From: an uncultured Methylococcaceae bacterium
GTDB taxonomy: Bacteria > Pseudomonadota > Gammaproteobacteria > Methylococcales > Methylomonadaceae
Assembly (NCBI GenBank): GCA_903928685.1
Contig: CAIYRS010000098.1
Location: 1-38,267 of the forward strand
Reading direction: 5' to 3'
DNA: 38,267 nt
A program made the position numbers and the translations under genes. Below the pieces are notes generated by a model, which had not been told where the DNA came from, searched no databases, and saw only the letters and a list, made by a program, of their open reading frames with translations. Below, piece by piece: positions 1-10,018 of the stretch; position 1 is the stretch's first letter; the number at the start of each line of letters is the position of its first letter.

Positions 1-42
1 CTATTATACAGACCAAATTCCCTTTGTCAACAACTTTGCAAT

Positions 43-141
43 CCCGCAAAGCCCGCCAAAATCATACAACGGCGGCAACATCCATCCCCGGACAAATCAG
101 CTTCATCCGGGAAAGCCGACCATTTTAGCGGGTTTTGCGGG
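43..141. repeat. Inverted repeat downstream of thiC
   Basis: Two 14-base arms at 43-56 and 128-141 are inverted copies with one mismatch (CCCGCAAAGCCCGC against GCGGGTTTTGCGGG). They enclose a smaller TCCCCGG/CCGGGA hairpin. The outer flanks also carry a short direct repeat, GTCAACAA. The structure lies just past the thiC stop and could end or stabilise that transcript. No T-run follows it on the minus strand, so it is not a textbook intrinsic terminator. Nothing else is seen in bases 1-160. Confidence 0.4.
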
Positions 142-160
142 TGTGTCAACAATTATTTCA

Positions 161-2159
<1,999 letters not shown>

Positions 2160-2175
2160 TTACGGATGGTCTGCT

Positions 2176-2204
2176 AAATTAAAGGAAATTGAATGCGATT
2201 GCAA
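2176..2204 (-). promoter_or_regulatory. Probable sigma-70 promoter of thiC
   Basis: On the minus strand, TTGCAA (2204-2199) and TAATTT (2181-2176) are separated by 17 bases. This would start transcription around 2168, a few bases before the riboswitch P1 helix. Both hexamers are imperfect, so the call rests mostly on spacing and position. Confidence 0.5.
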
Positions 2205-2416
2205 GCTACGCGGTTACGGTAAATTATCTTGCATAATCAATAAGCAATACTTTCTTAGCGTTTTTCTCCCAAATTAAGTAAATACAAATTTTTTAGCTTA
2301 TGTTGCATTGCCTTGACTTTTTATTAGCAAGTGATGATAGAATCTGGCCTAGCTATTGTATTGAATGCATTTTATTCAGTTTAATCCAATTTAAAACAAT
2401 CATTTAGTGGGGGTTT

Positions 2417-3148
2417 GTGAAAATATCCGTTATTGTTCCGGTCTATAATGAAGCCAATAATATCAAGCCATTACTTACCGAAATCATCGCTGCACTGCAC
2501 GCAGCAGAAGCTTTTGAAATAATTTTTGTCGATGATGGCAGTACCGATGAGTCACCGGTTACCTTAGAGCAAGCAATGCTAACTACTAGCACACTTAGGG
2601 TAATCACCCATAAACACAGTTGCGGACAAAGCACAGCCATACATACTGGTGTAAAGGCGGCAAATTACCCCTTTATAGCCACCTTAGATGGTGATGGGCA
2701 AAACGATCCCGCCGATATTCCCCGCTTATATAAGCTATTGGTAGAAAACCAAACATCTATGCCGAATTTAGGGATGATTGCAGGGTGGCGGAACGATCGG
2801 CATGATTCCGCTTGGCGATTGTTTTCTTCTAAAATTGCCAACACCGTACGCGCATTTTTGTTGGGCGACCATACCCCTGACACGGGTTGCGGCTTAAAAG
2901 TGTTTTATCGGGCTGTTTTTCTTGAATTGCCTTACTTTAACCATATGCACCGCTTTCTACCGGCTTTAGTGATAAGGGCTGGCGGACAAGTTTTATCTGT
3001 ACCTGTAAACCATCGGGCAAGAATTAGTGGCAAATCCAAATATGGCACATTAAACCGTTTAGGTGCTGGCATTATTGATTTGCTGGGCGTGATCTGGTTA
3101 CAACAACGAACCAAACGAACTGAGGTGAAAGAACTTGAACGTAGATAA
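2417..3148 (+). CDS. Family 2 glycosyltransferase (polyprenyl-phosphate sugar synthase type)
   Basis: GT-A fold glycosyltransferase of the DPM1/ArnC-like family, 243 residues. It opens with SVIVPVYNEANNI. The nucleotide-sugar and metal site is visible as FVDDGSTD and ATLDGDGQNDP (DxD), and the acceptor-side region contains the family GCGLKVF and later GKSKYG. There is no long membrane anchor, only a hydrophobic patch IIDLLGVIWL near the C-terminus, so it is probably peripheral to the inner membrane. Expected product: a sugar linked to undecaprenyl phosphate. The start is a GTG at 2417 behind a run of G (GTGGGGG). The next gene overlaps its 3' end by 14 bases, and the pair looks co-translated. 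The sugar and final acceptor cannot be read from sequence. The 2205-2416 gap upstream holds a possible TTGACT/TAGAAT pair with a poor 19-base spacer. Confidence 0.88.
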   Translation: MKISVIVPVYNEANNIKPLLTEIIAALHAAEAFEIIFVDDGSTDESPVTLEQAMLTTSTLRVITHKHSCGQSTAIHTGVKAANYPFIATLDGDGQNDPADIPRLYKLLVENQTSMPNLGMIAGWRNDRHDSAWRLFSSKIANTVRAFLLGDHTPDTGCGLKVFYRAVFLELPYFNHMHRFLPALVIRAGGQVLSVPVNHRARISGKSKYGTLNRLGAGIIDLLGVIWLQQRTKRTEVKELERR

Positions 3149-3407
3149 TGAAACGCTTTGGATTTCCGTTGGCTTCATTGGCCAGGCGTTATTTTCTGGA
3201 CGCTTTATAGTGCAGTGGCTAAAAAGTGAGCGCGAAAAGAAAAGTGTATTCCCTATCGCTTTTTGGTATTTCAGCATTGCCGGAGGCATTATTTTGGCGG
3301 CGTATGCCATTTACCGGAAAGACCCTGTATTCATAGTTGGGCAATTGACTGGTTTACTTATTTATTTCCGTAACCTCTATTTTGTACTTCGCGAGCAACC
3401 CCAATAG
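3135..3407 (+). CDS. LAB_N (lipid-A-disaccharide synthase N-terminal domain) membrane protein
   Basis: Small membrane protein of 90 residues with about three hydrophobic segments and the LAB_N hallmark sequence GQALFSGRFIVQWLKSE near residues 16-32. The free-standing domain is commonly found next to GT2 glycosyltransferases, where it is thought to help present or flip lipid-linked sugars. The start is a TTG at 3135, since no ATG lies in this frame near the beginning. GAGGTG sits about 8 bases ahead, inside the upstream gene, which supports coupled translation. Although the domain name refers to LpxB, this is not a lipid A disaccharide synthase. The pair likely modifies a surface glycolipid; the exact role is unknown. 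Confidence 0.85.
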   Translation: MNVDNETLWISVGFIGQALFSGRFIVQWLKSEREKKSVFPIAFWYFSIAGGIILAAYAIYRKDPVFIVGQLTGLLIYFRNLYFVLREQPQ

Positions 3408-3424
3408 GGCTTTGCCGCTATAAC

Positions 3425-3452
3425 AAAAAAGCCCAGCAATGCTGGGCTTTTT
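3425..3452. terminator. Bidirectional terminator between LAB_N gene and rpoH
   Basis: Perfect 7-bp stem GCCCAGC (3431-3437) / GCTGGGC (3441-3447) with an AAT loop. It is flanked by six A on the left and five T on the right, so it can end both the plus-strand glycosylation pair and the minus-strand rpoH transcript. Confidence 0.9.
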
Positions 3453-3478
3453 AAGTTTAAGACGGTGGAATTAAGCGA

Positions 3479-4336
3479 CTAGGCTTCTAAGACTACCGCA
3501 GACCGCAATTTTTTCATGGCATTTTGCTCCAATTGACGAATCCTTTCCGCTGATACGTTATAGCGGTCAGCCAATTCGTGTAATGTAGCTTTTTTCTCCA
3601 CCAACCAACGGCTGGTCAAAATATCTTGGCTGCGCTCATCCAATGCTGCCATGGCTTCTGCGAGCAAATCTTCTTTGTGCCCACCCCAATCCGCATTTTC
3701 CAATAGCGTCGCCGGATCGGCACCATGCTGTTGCAAATATGTGGCTGGTGCAATATAGCTATCGTCATCGGTTTCATCGCCGGACATATCAAACGACACA
3801 TCGCGATTTCCCAAGCGTTTTTCCATTTCATATACGCTTCCCAATTCAACATTGAGATCATCAGCAATAGCAATGGCTTCGTCATGAGACAACCTGCGTA
3901 AATCTTCTTTCGATTTACGCAGGTTAAAAAACAATTTGCGCTGGGCTTTGGTGGTTGCAACCTTAACGATGCCCCAGTTTTTGATGACATATTCATGGAT
4001 TTCCGCCTTAATCCAATGCACCGCGAAAGTGATTAGCCGCACGCCCATATCTGGGTCAAAACGTTTAACCGCCTTCATCAAGCCAACATTGCCTTCTTGG
4101 ATAATATCCGGCATTGACAAGCCATAACCGCTGTAACCGCGTGCGACATGGACAACAAAACGGAGATTGCTCATAACTAGCTGGCGGGCGGCTTCAAGAT
4201 CACCGGTATCGCGCAGATGTACGGCTAATTGATGTTCTTGTTCAGATGTCAGTTTGGGCATCTGTTTGACGAGGTTTAAATAAGCATCAAACGTCCCAAC
4301 CGATAAATTGACTGGCAAAACTAATGGATTACTCAT
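3479..4336 (-). CDS. rpoH: RNA polymerase heat-shock sigma factor RpoH (sigma-32)
   Basis: Group 3 sigma factor for heat-shock promoters, 285 residues, essentially the same length as in E. coli. Region 2 carries the core-binding sequence DIIQEGNVGLMKAVKRFD. The RpoH box QRKLFFNLR at residues 132-140 is diagnostic and separates it from RpoD and RpoS. The C-terminus has a region 4 helix-turn-helix with RIRQLEQNAMKKLR. The start is the ATG at 4336, which has AAGGTG upstream; the frame is open 13 codons further, but that stretch runs into the leader. Gene order ftsY-ftsE-ftsX-rpoH is the conserved gammaproteobacterial one. A CIRCE operator lies 32 bases upstream, implying HrcA control on top of the usual post-transcriptional control. 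Confidence 0.97.
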   Translation of the reverse strand: MSNPLVLPVNLSVGTFDAYLNLVKQMPKLTSEQEHQLAVHLRDTGDLEAARQLVMSNLRFVVHVARGYSGYGLSMPDIIQEGNVGLMKAVKRFDPDMGVRLITFAVHWIKAEIHEYVIKNWGIVKVATTKAQRKLFFNLRKSKEDLRRLSHDEAIAIADDLNVELGSVYEMEKRLGNRDVSFDMSGDETDDDSYIAPATYLQQHGADPATLLENADWGGHKEDLLAEAMAALDERSQDILTSRWLVEKKATLHELADRYNVSAERIRQLEQNAMKKLRSAVVLEA

Positions 4337-4368
4337 ATTTATCACCTTGTGAATAAAGTTGGCTAATT

Positions 4369-4395
4369 TTAGCACTCGACTTTAAAGAGTGCTAA
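4369..4395. promoter_or_regulatory. CIRCE operator (HrcA binding site) upstream of rpoH
   Basis: Exact match to the CIRCE consensus: TTAGCACTC (4369-4377), nine spacer bases, then GAGTGCTAA (4387-4395). It lies between the ftsX stop and the rpoH start, where it would overlap the promoter or 5' leader of an rpoH-specific transcript. HrcA normally represses groESL and dnaK operons through this site and is released on heat shock. hrcA is not in the window. Confidence 0.9.
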
Positions 4396-4409
4396 TAATT
4401 TTGCCGCTT

Positions 4410-5423
4410 TTATTCAGGGATGGTATGGCGTAATTGGTATTTAAGCACACTCCATGAGGCCAACATCCCTAAGGCTGCCGATGCGAAAACTAAGCAAAAT
4501 GTATCGGCAAAACTAAAAAACACTAAATGAAAATCGCCGCCATAAAGTTCTGACAACTCATTTACGGACTGACGCATCATAAACATCATTACTGTAACGA
4601 TAAACCAAGCGATAACGCCTGATATAAAGCCCATCAAAAAACCACTATAGATGAACGGCCTTTGTATAAACCCATTAGTTGCGCCAACGAGCTTGGCAAT
4701 AATGACTTCTTCCCGACGGCTATGTAATTCCAAGCGGATGGTATTGCCCGCAATAAATAATGCAGAAACCAATAAAACGAATTTCAGCATCGTTAACCCG
4801 CTATGCACCAATCCCATTATCGATTGCAAGCGCTCCACCCAAAGCATATCCATATCGACGGTATCAACGTTTTCATCTTGCTGAAATTCTTGTCTTAATT
4901 CCTCTAACTGATTTTTGTCGCCTAGCGAGTTTTTTGGCATCACTTGCAAAACAACAGGTAGCGGATTAGTTTTTAAAATACCAATCGCATCTCCAAATCC
5001 ACTGTAATGCTTGAACTCTTCGAGCGCTTGGTCTTTGCCAATAACATTGACTTGTAAAATGGCGGGATTTTGACGAAAGCTTTCTGCCACTTTAGCGGCA
5101 CGGGCATCGGAAACATTATCTTTAAGGAAGATGGTGAACTGGGTGCTATTTTCCAAATTGGCGGTCAACGCCTCCATGTTACTGACAACTAACTGGAAAC
5201 CTGCTGCCAAGGCGATAGCGATTGATAGTACGGCAATCGTCATGATGGTATTGAATGGCGAATCGGCTAGCCTAATCAAACTGGAAACAAAAACATTTAC
5301 ATGGGCATCACGGTAGGCGTAAAGCTTATCTAAAAAATTGCCACCCGCTTGCTTGGTTTGACGGATTTCTTGCTTAGCAGGTTTAACGTACTTTACTTCG
5401 CGGGTTTGTTTACGTTTTTTCAT
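4410..5423 (-). CDS. ftsX: Cell division protein FtsX
   Basis: Membrane subunit of the FtsEX complex, which activates periplasmic murein hydrolases at the septum. It has 337 residues. A basic cytoplasmic N-terminus is followed by TM1 around residues 57-79, a periplasmic domain of roughly 120 residues, and three C-terminal TM helices with HSRREEVIIAKLVGAT between the second and third, as in other FtsX proteins. The stop lies 15 bases from the CIRCE site. The start is 6 bases past the ftsE stop on the minus strand, so the two are one translational unit. Identification is secure from topology, sequence and synteny. Confidence 0.95.
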   Translation of the reverse strand: MKKRKQTREVKYVKPAKQEIRQTKQAGGNFLDKLYAYRDAHVNVFVSSLIRLADSPFNTIMTIAVLSIAIALAAGFQLVVSNMEALTANLENSTQFTIFLKDNVSDARAAKVAESFRQNPAILQVNVIGKDQALEEFKHYSGFGDAIGILKTNPLPVVLQVMPKNSLGDKNQLEELRQEFQQDENVDTVDMDMLWVERLQSIMGLVHSGLTMLKFVLLVSALFIAGNTIRLELHSRREEVIIAKLVGATNGFIQRPFIYSGFLMGFISGVIAWFIVTVMMFMMRQSVNELSELYGGDFHLVFFSFADTFCLVFASAALGMLASWSVLKYQLRHTIPE

Positions 5424-5429
5424 AGCGGC

Positions 5430-6086
5430 TTATTCCGACACCAATTGCCCGTGATCGAGCTTTAACACCCGATGGTTCATTTTGGTAATTAAGGAAATAT
5501 CATGCGATGCAATTAACACCGTTACCCCAACCTGCTGAAAACTGACAAACAGGCGCATAATTTCCATCGCCAAATCCGGATCTAAATTGCCAGTAGGCTC
5601 GTCGGCAATAATAATTGGCGGCTTATTAACAAAGGCACGGGCGATGCCTACCCGCTGTTGTTCACCACCAGACAAGGCAATGGGATATTTTTTTTCTTTG
5701 CCCGCCAAGCCCACTTTATCTAAGGAAGCGCGAACTTTACGGCTAATTTCTTGATGCCCATAGCCTGCTATCACCAGTGGCAAGGCGACGTTATCAAATA
5801 CCGTGCGGTCTTGCAGCAATTTGTAATCTTGATAAATAAAACCCATTTTCCGACGCAAGAATGGCAATTGGCTTTCTTTTGCACCGCTTAAATCTTGCCC
5901 ATCCAGCAAGATTTGTCCGCGGCTGCAACGCTCCATCACGCCAATCAATTTCAACAAGGTACTTTTACCAGCACCGGAATGCCCGGTAAGAAAAGCGATT
6001 TCACCGTGCCGCAAGTGAAAACTAACATTACGCAATACTTCACCCGTTTCTGGATAGCGCTTACAGACATTGTCGAACTTTAACAT
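5430..6086 (-). CDS. ftsE: Cell division ATP-binding protein FtsE
   Basis: ABC-type ATPase partner of FtsX, 218 residues. Walker A is GHSGAGKST (35-43), the signature is LSGGEQQR (138-145), and Walker B is IIIADEPT (158-165), followed by the H-loop ASHD. It opens with [11 protein letters not shown], as FtsE proteins usually do. The ATG at 6086 lies 8 bases from the stop of the upstream FtsY-fusion gene, so ftsY, ftsE and ftsX are very probably on one transcript. It sits on the cytoplasmic face of the membrane and couples ATP hydrolysis to FtsX movement at the division site. Confidence 0.97.
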   Translation of the reverse strand: MLKFDNVCKRYPETGEVLRNVSFHLRHGEIAFLTGHSGAGKSTLLKLIGVMERCSRGQILLDGQDLSGAKESQLPFLRRKMGFIYQDYKLLQDRTVFDNVALPLVIAGYGHQEISRKVRASLDKVGLAGKEKKYPIALSGGEQQRVGIARAFVNKPPIIIADEPTGNLDPDLAMEIMRLFVSFQQVGVTVLIASHDISLITKMNHRVLKLDHGQLVSE

Positions 6087-6094
6087 AGGCTTAT

Positions 6095-8047
6095 TTAGTC
6101 TTTGACGAATAACGCATTAACAAAGCTTTCCGCATCAAAATCTTGCAGATCATCGATACCCTCACCGATGCCGATAAAACGAATTGGAATGCCCATTTGT
6201 TTAGATAAGGCAAAAATAACACCACCTTTTGCCGTGCCGTCCAATTTGGTTAACACCAAACCCGTAAGCGCCACGGTTTCATTAAATACCTTTGCTTGTG
6301 ACAACGCGTTTTGCCCGATGCCCGCATCCAATACCAACAAGACTTCATGGGGGGCGGTTGCATCCAACTTGCCCATAATGCGCTTAACTTTTTTCAGCTC
6401 TTCCATAAGATTGGCTTTGGTATGCAGTCGGCCTGCGGTATCGGCGATTAGCACATCAATGCCTTTTGCTTGTGCGGACTGCACGCCGTCATAAATTACC
6501 GAGGCAGAATCTGCACCAGTATGTTGGGCAACCACATGGATATTGTTGCGCTCACCCCAAGTTTGCAATTGCTCTACTGCAGCCGCCCTAAAGGTATCGC
6601 CAGCCGCTAACATTACACTGTGGCCTTGCGCTTGTAAGCGTTTTGCCAATTTACCTATGGTTGTAGTTTTGCCCGCGCCATTCACACCCACCACCAAAAT
6701 CACAAATGGATGGTCTTGTTTGGGGATTTGCAATGGTTGGCTGCAAGGTATCAACACATCCAATAACGCCTGCTTTAAGGCTGCCGATAAGGCTTCACCA
6801 TCTTTTAATTGGTCGCGCTCTAAGCGTTCGGTCAAACCATTAATGATGTCAGTAGTGACATTAATGCCAATATCTGCCGTCAACAAGCTGGTTTCAATTT
6901 CTTCCAGCAAATCACGGTCAATGCGTTTTTGACCAATCGCCAAGCCAGAAAATACGCCGCCTAAACCGCTTCGAGTGCGTTTTAATTGCGATTTCAAGCG
7001 TAAATACAGCGAACCTTCTTCCGGCTGCACATAATCATCAGCTTGCGGTTCTTCTGTCGGGATTATTTCTGGAATGACCAGCGCTTCTACTGGTTCTTGA
7101 TATTTATAGCCGCTATAGCGATTGATGGCGATCAACGGCAACATCATCAGCGCCAATATTTCGGTATGGGCAATCACTAACCAGGTAGACAGTTGCGTTT
7201 GATACGCACAAACCGCCAAGCTAATAGCGACAAATAGCAATACGATGGCAGTAATCACCGCTGTTTTTATAGCTTTCGGATAGATTTTTGCTGCGGATAG
7301 CCATGCTATTAGGCTAAATAAGATAAAAATAATGCCTGTACTGGCGGCATAAACAGACAGGATGATAGTTTTAGTGTTGAGAACACCGCTATCTAATCCC
7401 CAAGCATTGCCCAAGGCTTGAATATAAGCGGGGAAGCCAAACGCTTCAGCATGGATAAATCCGGCATTTAACCAAATCAACAAAGCGATGTGTGCGGTAA
7501 GCACAAACATGGCTAAGCGATTGATAGCAAATAACCATTTGCCCATTGGCTGGGTCGGGGAAATTAGTGGCTGATCGCGGATACTAAGGGCATATAACTG
7601 CCACATAGCCAATAATTGTAAAAATACAGGCACGGAAATCAGCAACGGGTCAGCAGTGGCGCTAATTAACAACGGCGCCAATTCCAATTGCAAGCCCACG
7701 GTGCATAACACAAATAGGCTATTCATCACCGCAGACGCGCGTTGCTGTGCTTGACGGCTAGCCAATACTACTAACAATATCAACAAGATGCCTAACGTCG
7801 CCGTTAGGTAGCGTTGGCTAATTTCAATCAGTGCATTATTAAAATCAAACGGTAATTGCGGGTAAGCCAAGTCAGCTTGGGCTTTGAAGTCGGCATCCAT
7901 TGTTATGAAATATTGTCCATAACAACTCGGCCAATCTGGGCATCCAGCGGCACTGCCTGATAGCTGGGTGTAAACACCTAAACCTAGAAGCAAAACACTA
8001 AGCGTTAGGCAAAATATAGTAACTTTTTTAAACATATTTTTTCTCAC
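6095..8047 (-). CDS. ftsY: Fusion: degenerate heme A synthase-like membrane domain + FtsY (SRP receptor GTPase)
   Basis: One open frame of 650 codons. Residues about 9-310 form eight hydrophobic helices homologous to heme A synthase (Cox15/CtaA), including YTQLSGSAAGCPDWPSCYG at 26-44. The usual heme ligands are mostly gone: the MxHRY motif reads SQRY (77-80), the next conserved AH is VP (139-140), the THR of the second half is lost, and only the last AH (293-294) remains. An acidic linker (311-345) leads to a complete FtsY NG domain: GVNGAGKTTT (454-463), GDTFRAAAVEQL, DTAGR (536-540), TKLDGTAKGG (600-609) and GIGEGIDDL. FtsY is the membrane receptor for the signal recognition particle. GTG at 8047 overlaps the previous stop; an ATG at 8035 behind GTGAG is an equally good start. 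Usually FtsY has a soluble acidic A domain. Either a real domain capture or a strain-specific deletion fusion. Confidence 0.9.
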   Translation of the reverse strand: MRKNMFKKVTIFCLTLSVLLLGLGVYTQLSGSAAGCPDWPSCYGQYFITMDADFKAQADLAYPQLPFDFNNALIEISQRYLTATLGILLILLVVLASRQAQQRASAVMNSLFVLCTVGLQLELAPLLISATADPLLISVPVFLQLLAMWQLYALSIRDQPLISPTQPMGKWLFAINRLAMFVLTAHIALLIWLNAGFIHAEAFGFPAYIQALGNAWGLDSGVLNTKTIILSVYAASTGIIFILFSLIAWLSAAKIYPKAIKTAVITAIVLLFVAISLAVCAYQTQLSTWLVIAHTEILALMMLPLIAINRYSGYKYQEPVEALVIPEIIPTEEPQADDYVQPEEGSLYLRLKSQLKRTRSGLGGVFSGLAIGQKRIDRDLLEEIETSLLTADIGINVTTDIINGLTERLERDQLKDGEALSAALKQALLDVLIPCSQPLQIPKQDHPFVILVVGVNGAGKTTTIGKLAKRLQAQGHSVMLAAGDTFRAAAVEQLQTWGERNNIHVVAQHTGADSASVIYDGVQSAQAKGIDVLIADTAGRLHTKANLMEELKKVKRIMGKLDATAPHEVLLVLDAGIGQNALSQAKVFNETVALTGLVLTKLDGTAKGGVIFALSKQMGIPIRFIGIGEGIDDLQDFDAESFVNALFVKD

Positions 8048-8784
8048 TATCCAATTTGTGAAATTTTTAATAGGTGCATCAAATCATTTTTAACTTTATA
8101 AGGGTCGAAACCGGGTTCATACCGCATCATGATATTTCCCAATGGATCGAACAAAAACAACATGCCGTCGGTTAATTGCCCGTTACTGGCTTGCTTTAGC
8201 TTGGCTATCATTGCCGCGCTGGGTTTTATCCTGATCAAATCGGAATTCAATGCAAACTCACGATTTTCTTGACCGACTAATCGGTTTATTAAGGCATCAT
8301 CCAGAATCGCTGATTGCTGTAATAAATTGCTATATAAAGCTTCGTTTTCAGCCGATTTACTGGCGCGCAAGCGCCACATAACGCTGTCTTTCAGCCAAAA
8401 TTGCTGCGCCGTTGCCGTTGGCACGCTATCCAATAACATCACTACCCGACGGGTGCGTGATAATTCTTTATTTAGCATCAAACGGATTTGCTTGGTTTTT
8501 AAGATGGCTTCAAAGCAAACAGCCTCGCAATTAACGCCTGTTATCACATTGACTATTAACCAATGGGCGGGCAATTCTTTCTTATTGCTTTCTGAAAACG
8601 CATCAAATCCTTGGTAACCACTTAGCTCTGTGGTTATGGGAGGGATTACTAATTGCCCGTTGTTTGTACCTTTTGACAATAACTCGAGATTTTGGCTAAG
8701 CGTCCAAGCCATTACCATCGGTATTATGGATAAGGCAAAAATGCCTACGATAAACAATCGGTTTTTTTTCTGTTGGTCAATCAT
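8047..8784 (-). CDS. SCO-like thioredoxin-fold protein of the oxidase assembly cluster
   Basis: Protein of 245 residues with one N-terminal TM helix (about 10-28) and a periplasmic domain. NCEAVC gives the CxxxC pair Cys86/Cys90, the arrangement that binds copper in SCO1-type proteins. The later stretch GMLFLFDPLGNIMMRYEPGFDP matches the end of a thioredoxin-like fold, but I do not see the distal His of classical SCO1, so copper binding is a guess. It overlaps surf1 by 4 bases (ATGA) and the fused ftsY by one base (TAGTG). Similar genes lie between surf1 and cox15 in many gammaproteobacterial oxidase clusters. Likely job: redox or copper handling during CuA assembly. Confidence 0.7.
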   Translation of the reverse strand: MIDQQKKNRLFIVGIFALSIIPMVMAWTLSQNLELLSKGTNNGQLVIPPITTELSGYQGFDAFSESNKKELPAHWLIVNVITGVNCEAVCFEAILKTKQIRLMLNKELSRTRRVVMLLDSVPTATAQQFWLKDSVMWRLRASKSAENEALYSNLLQQSAILDDALINRLVGQENREFALNSDLIRIKPSAAMIAKLKQASNGQLTDGMLFLFDPLGNIMMRYEPGFDPYKVKNDLMHLLKISQIG

Positions 8785-9509
8785 CGTGGTGTTTTAAAAC
8801 TATTCCATATGAACAGTAAGGTGAGTGTTACTGCCAAGGCAAACCATTGGATTGCATAGGCGATATGTTGTTCGGGGAGCATGTCTTTAGCGGTTTGCCA
8901 GTCCCGTTTATAGCCATCTGGCTGATCGCTATCAAGTTCAACTTGAAATGGCTGCACTGGATGCGCCAATTTTTTACTGATTATTTCAGCATCAATCACT
9001 TGTATTACTGATGGCCATGTTGCTGATGTTAATTCCGAACCCGGTAATTTAATGCCTAAACTAGGAAATTGGTTAATCCTACCTGCAACTTTGGTGGCTT
9101 CACTGTGAATAACCACTGACGGCAACACAGTCCTATCTGGGTTTGCTGGCAGCCATCCCCTATTTACCAATACTATCTGTTGGCTGTTTGCCAATATCAA
9201 TGGCGTTATCACAAAATAACCAGCCTTGCCTTCATGGATTTGGTTATCCAATAAGAATTGGTGTTGTTGATCGTATTTACCGGTCAATTGGATTTTTTTA
9301 TACCGTGATTTAGGCATTGCAATGCTTGCTAAATCGTCAATATAAATACTTTCGGCAGCCGAATTTTTTTCAATCGCAGCAAGTAATTGCTGTTTTTGTT
9401 GCGCCCTATCATATTGCCAATTTGCCAAGGCCAATAATATTGGTAATAAAAGCAAATACGCGATAGTTGGCACTAATTGCAGCCGAACTTTTCTACCAAA
9501 TAACACCAT
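8781..9509 (-). CDS. SURF1-family cytochrome oxidase assembly protein
   Basis: Inner-membrane factor that helps insert heme a into subunit I. It has 242 residues, with a TM helix at each end (about 13-27 and 219-237) and a periplasmic domain between them, the standard SURF1 topology. Family marks seen include LANWQYDRAQQKQ after TM1, GYFVITPLILANSQQIVLVN followed by RGW, and AIQWFALAVTLTL at the C-terminus. It is the first gene of the minus-strand run that continues through the SCO-like gene into the FtsY fusion. The ATG at 9509 has only a weak SD. Identification is solid despite low conservation in this family. Confidence 0.9.
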   Translation of the reverse strand: MVLFGRKVRLQLVPTIAYLLLLPILLALANWQYDRAQQKQQLLAAIEKNSAAESIYIDDLASIAMPKSRYKKIQLTGKYDQQHQFLLDNQIHEGKAGYFVITPLILANSQQIVLVNRGWLPANPDRTVLPSVVIHSEATKVAGRINQFPSLGIKLPGSELTSATWPSVIQVIDAEIISKKLAHPVQPFQVELDSDQPDGYKRDWQTAKDMLPEQHIAYAIQWFALAVTLTLLFIWNSFKTPR

Positions 9510-9595
9510 CTACTTGCTACCCATTATTTATTCTATTGGTAATCCGGTATGAAATAATCCAAAATACTGCGAAGTCACTTTCTTATCACTTTATC

Positions 9596-9850
9596 ATGAT
9601 TGTCAAAAGCATCGTTATTTTTGCCTTTTTTTTTATCATTGCCAGCTTAGCTTATGCTTTGTATAGCTTAGTAAAAAACAAAGGTTCGCAACCTTCCGAA
9701 AAAGCCCTTAAAGGCCTTACTATGCGTATTACCCTATCTGTAATTGTTTTTATCTTCGTTTTTATCGCCCTTGCAACTGGCATGTTGGAGCCTAATGGTA
9801 TTGGTATGCAGATGCACAAACAAAAAGCCTTAACTAGCGAACAAAAATAG
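9596..9850 (+). CDS. Twin transmembrane protein (DUF2909-like)
   Basis: Small protein of 84 residues with two TM helices (about 4-25 and 43-64) joined by a basic, polar loop. This twin-TM architecture is typical of the DUF2909-type proteins found inside gammaproteobacterial cox clusters, often between subunit III and surf1, exactly as here, though on the opposite strand. The ATG at 9596 (MIVKSIVIF) is chosen because a longer reading from 9467 would overlap the start of surf1 and add unlikely sequence. No clear SD. Its function is not known; a role in oxidase assembly is inferred from position alone. It ends at the bidirectional terminator shared with coxC. Confidence 0.75.
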   Translation: MIVKSIVIFAFFFIIASLAYALYSLVKNKGSQPSEKALKGLTMRITLSVIVFIFVFIALATGMLEPNGIGMQMHKQKALTSEQK

Positions 9851-9965
9851 TATTCCCCGAAATTTTCCAAAGTCAGTTTCAGCATTTATGCAGTTTATTG
9901 GGTGTAGAAACTACAGCCTATATACCACGATACCGAATCAATATTCTTCACTGAAAACTCTAAAC

Positions 9966-10001
9966 AAAAAAAAAGCGTTGCCAGAAGCAACGCTTTTTTT
10001 T
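9966..10001. terminator. Bidirectional terminator between twin-TM gene and coxC
   Basis: Eight-base perfect stem AGCGTTGC (9974-9981) / GCAACGCT (9987-9994) with loop CAGAA. It is flanked by a run of A on the left and eight T on the right, so it works in both directions. It ends the oxidase operon on the minus strand. Confidence 0.92.
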
Positions 10002-10018
10002 AATCCGGTTTAGCTGTT

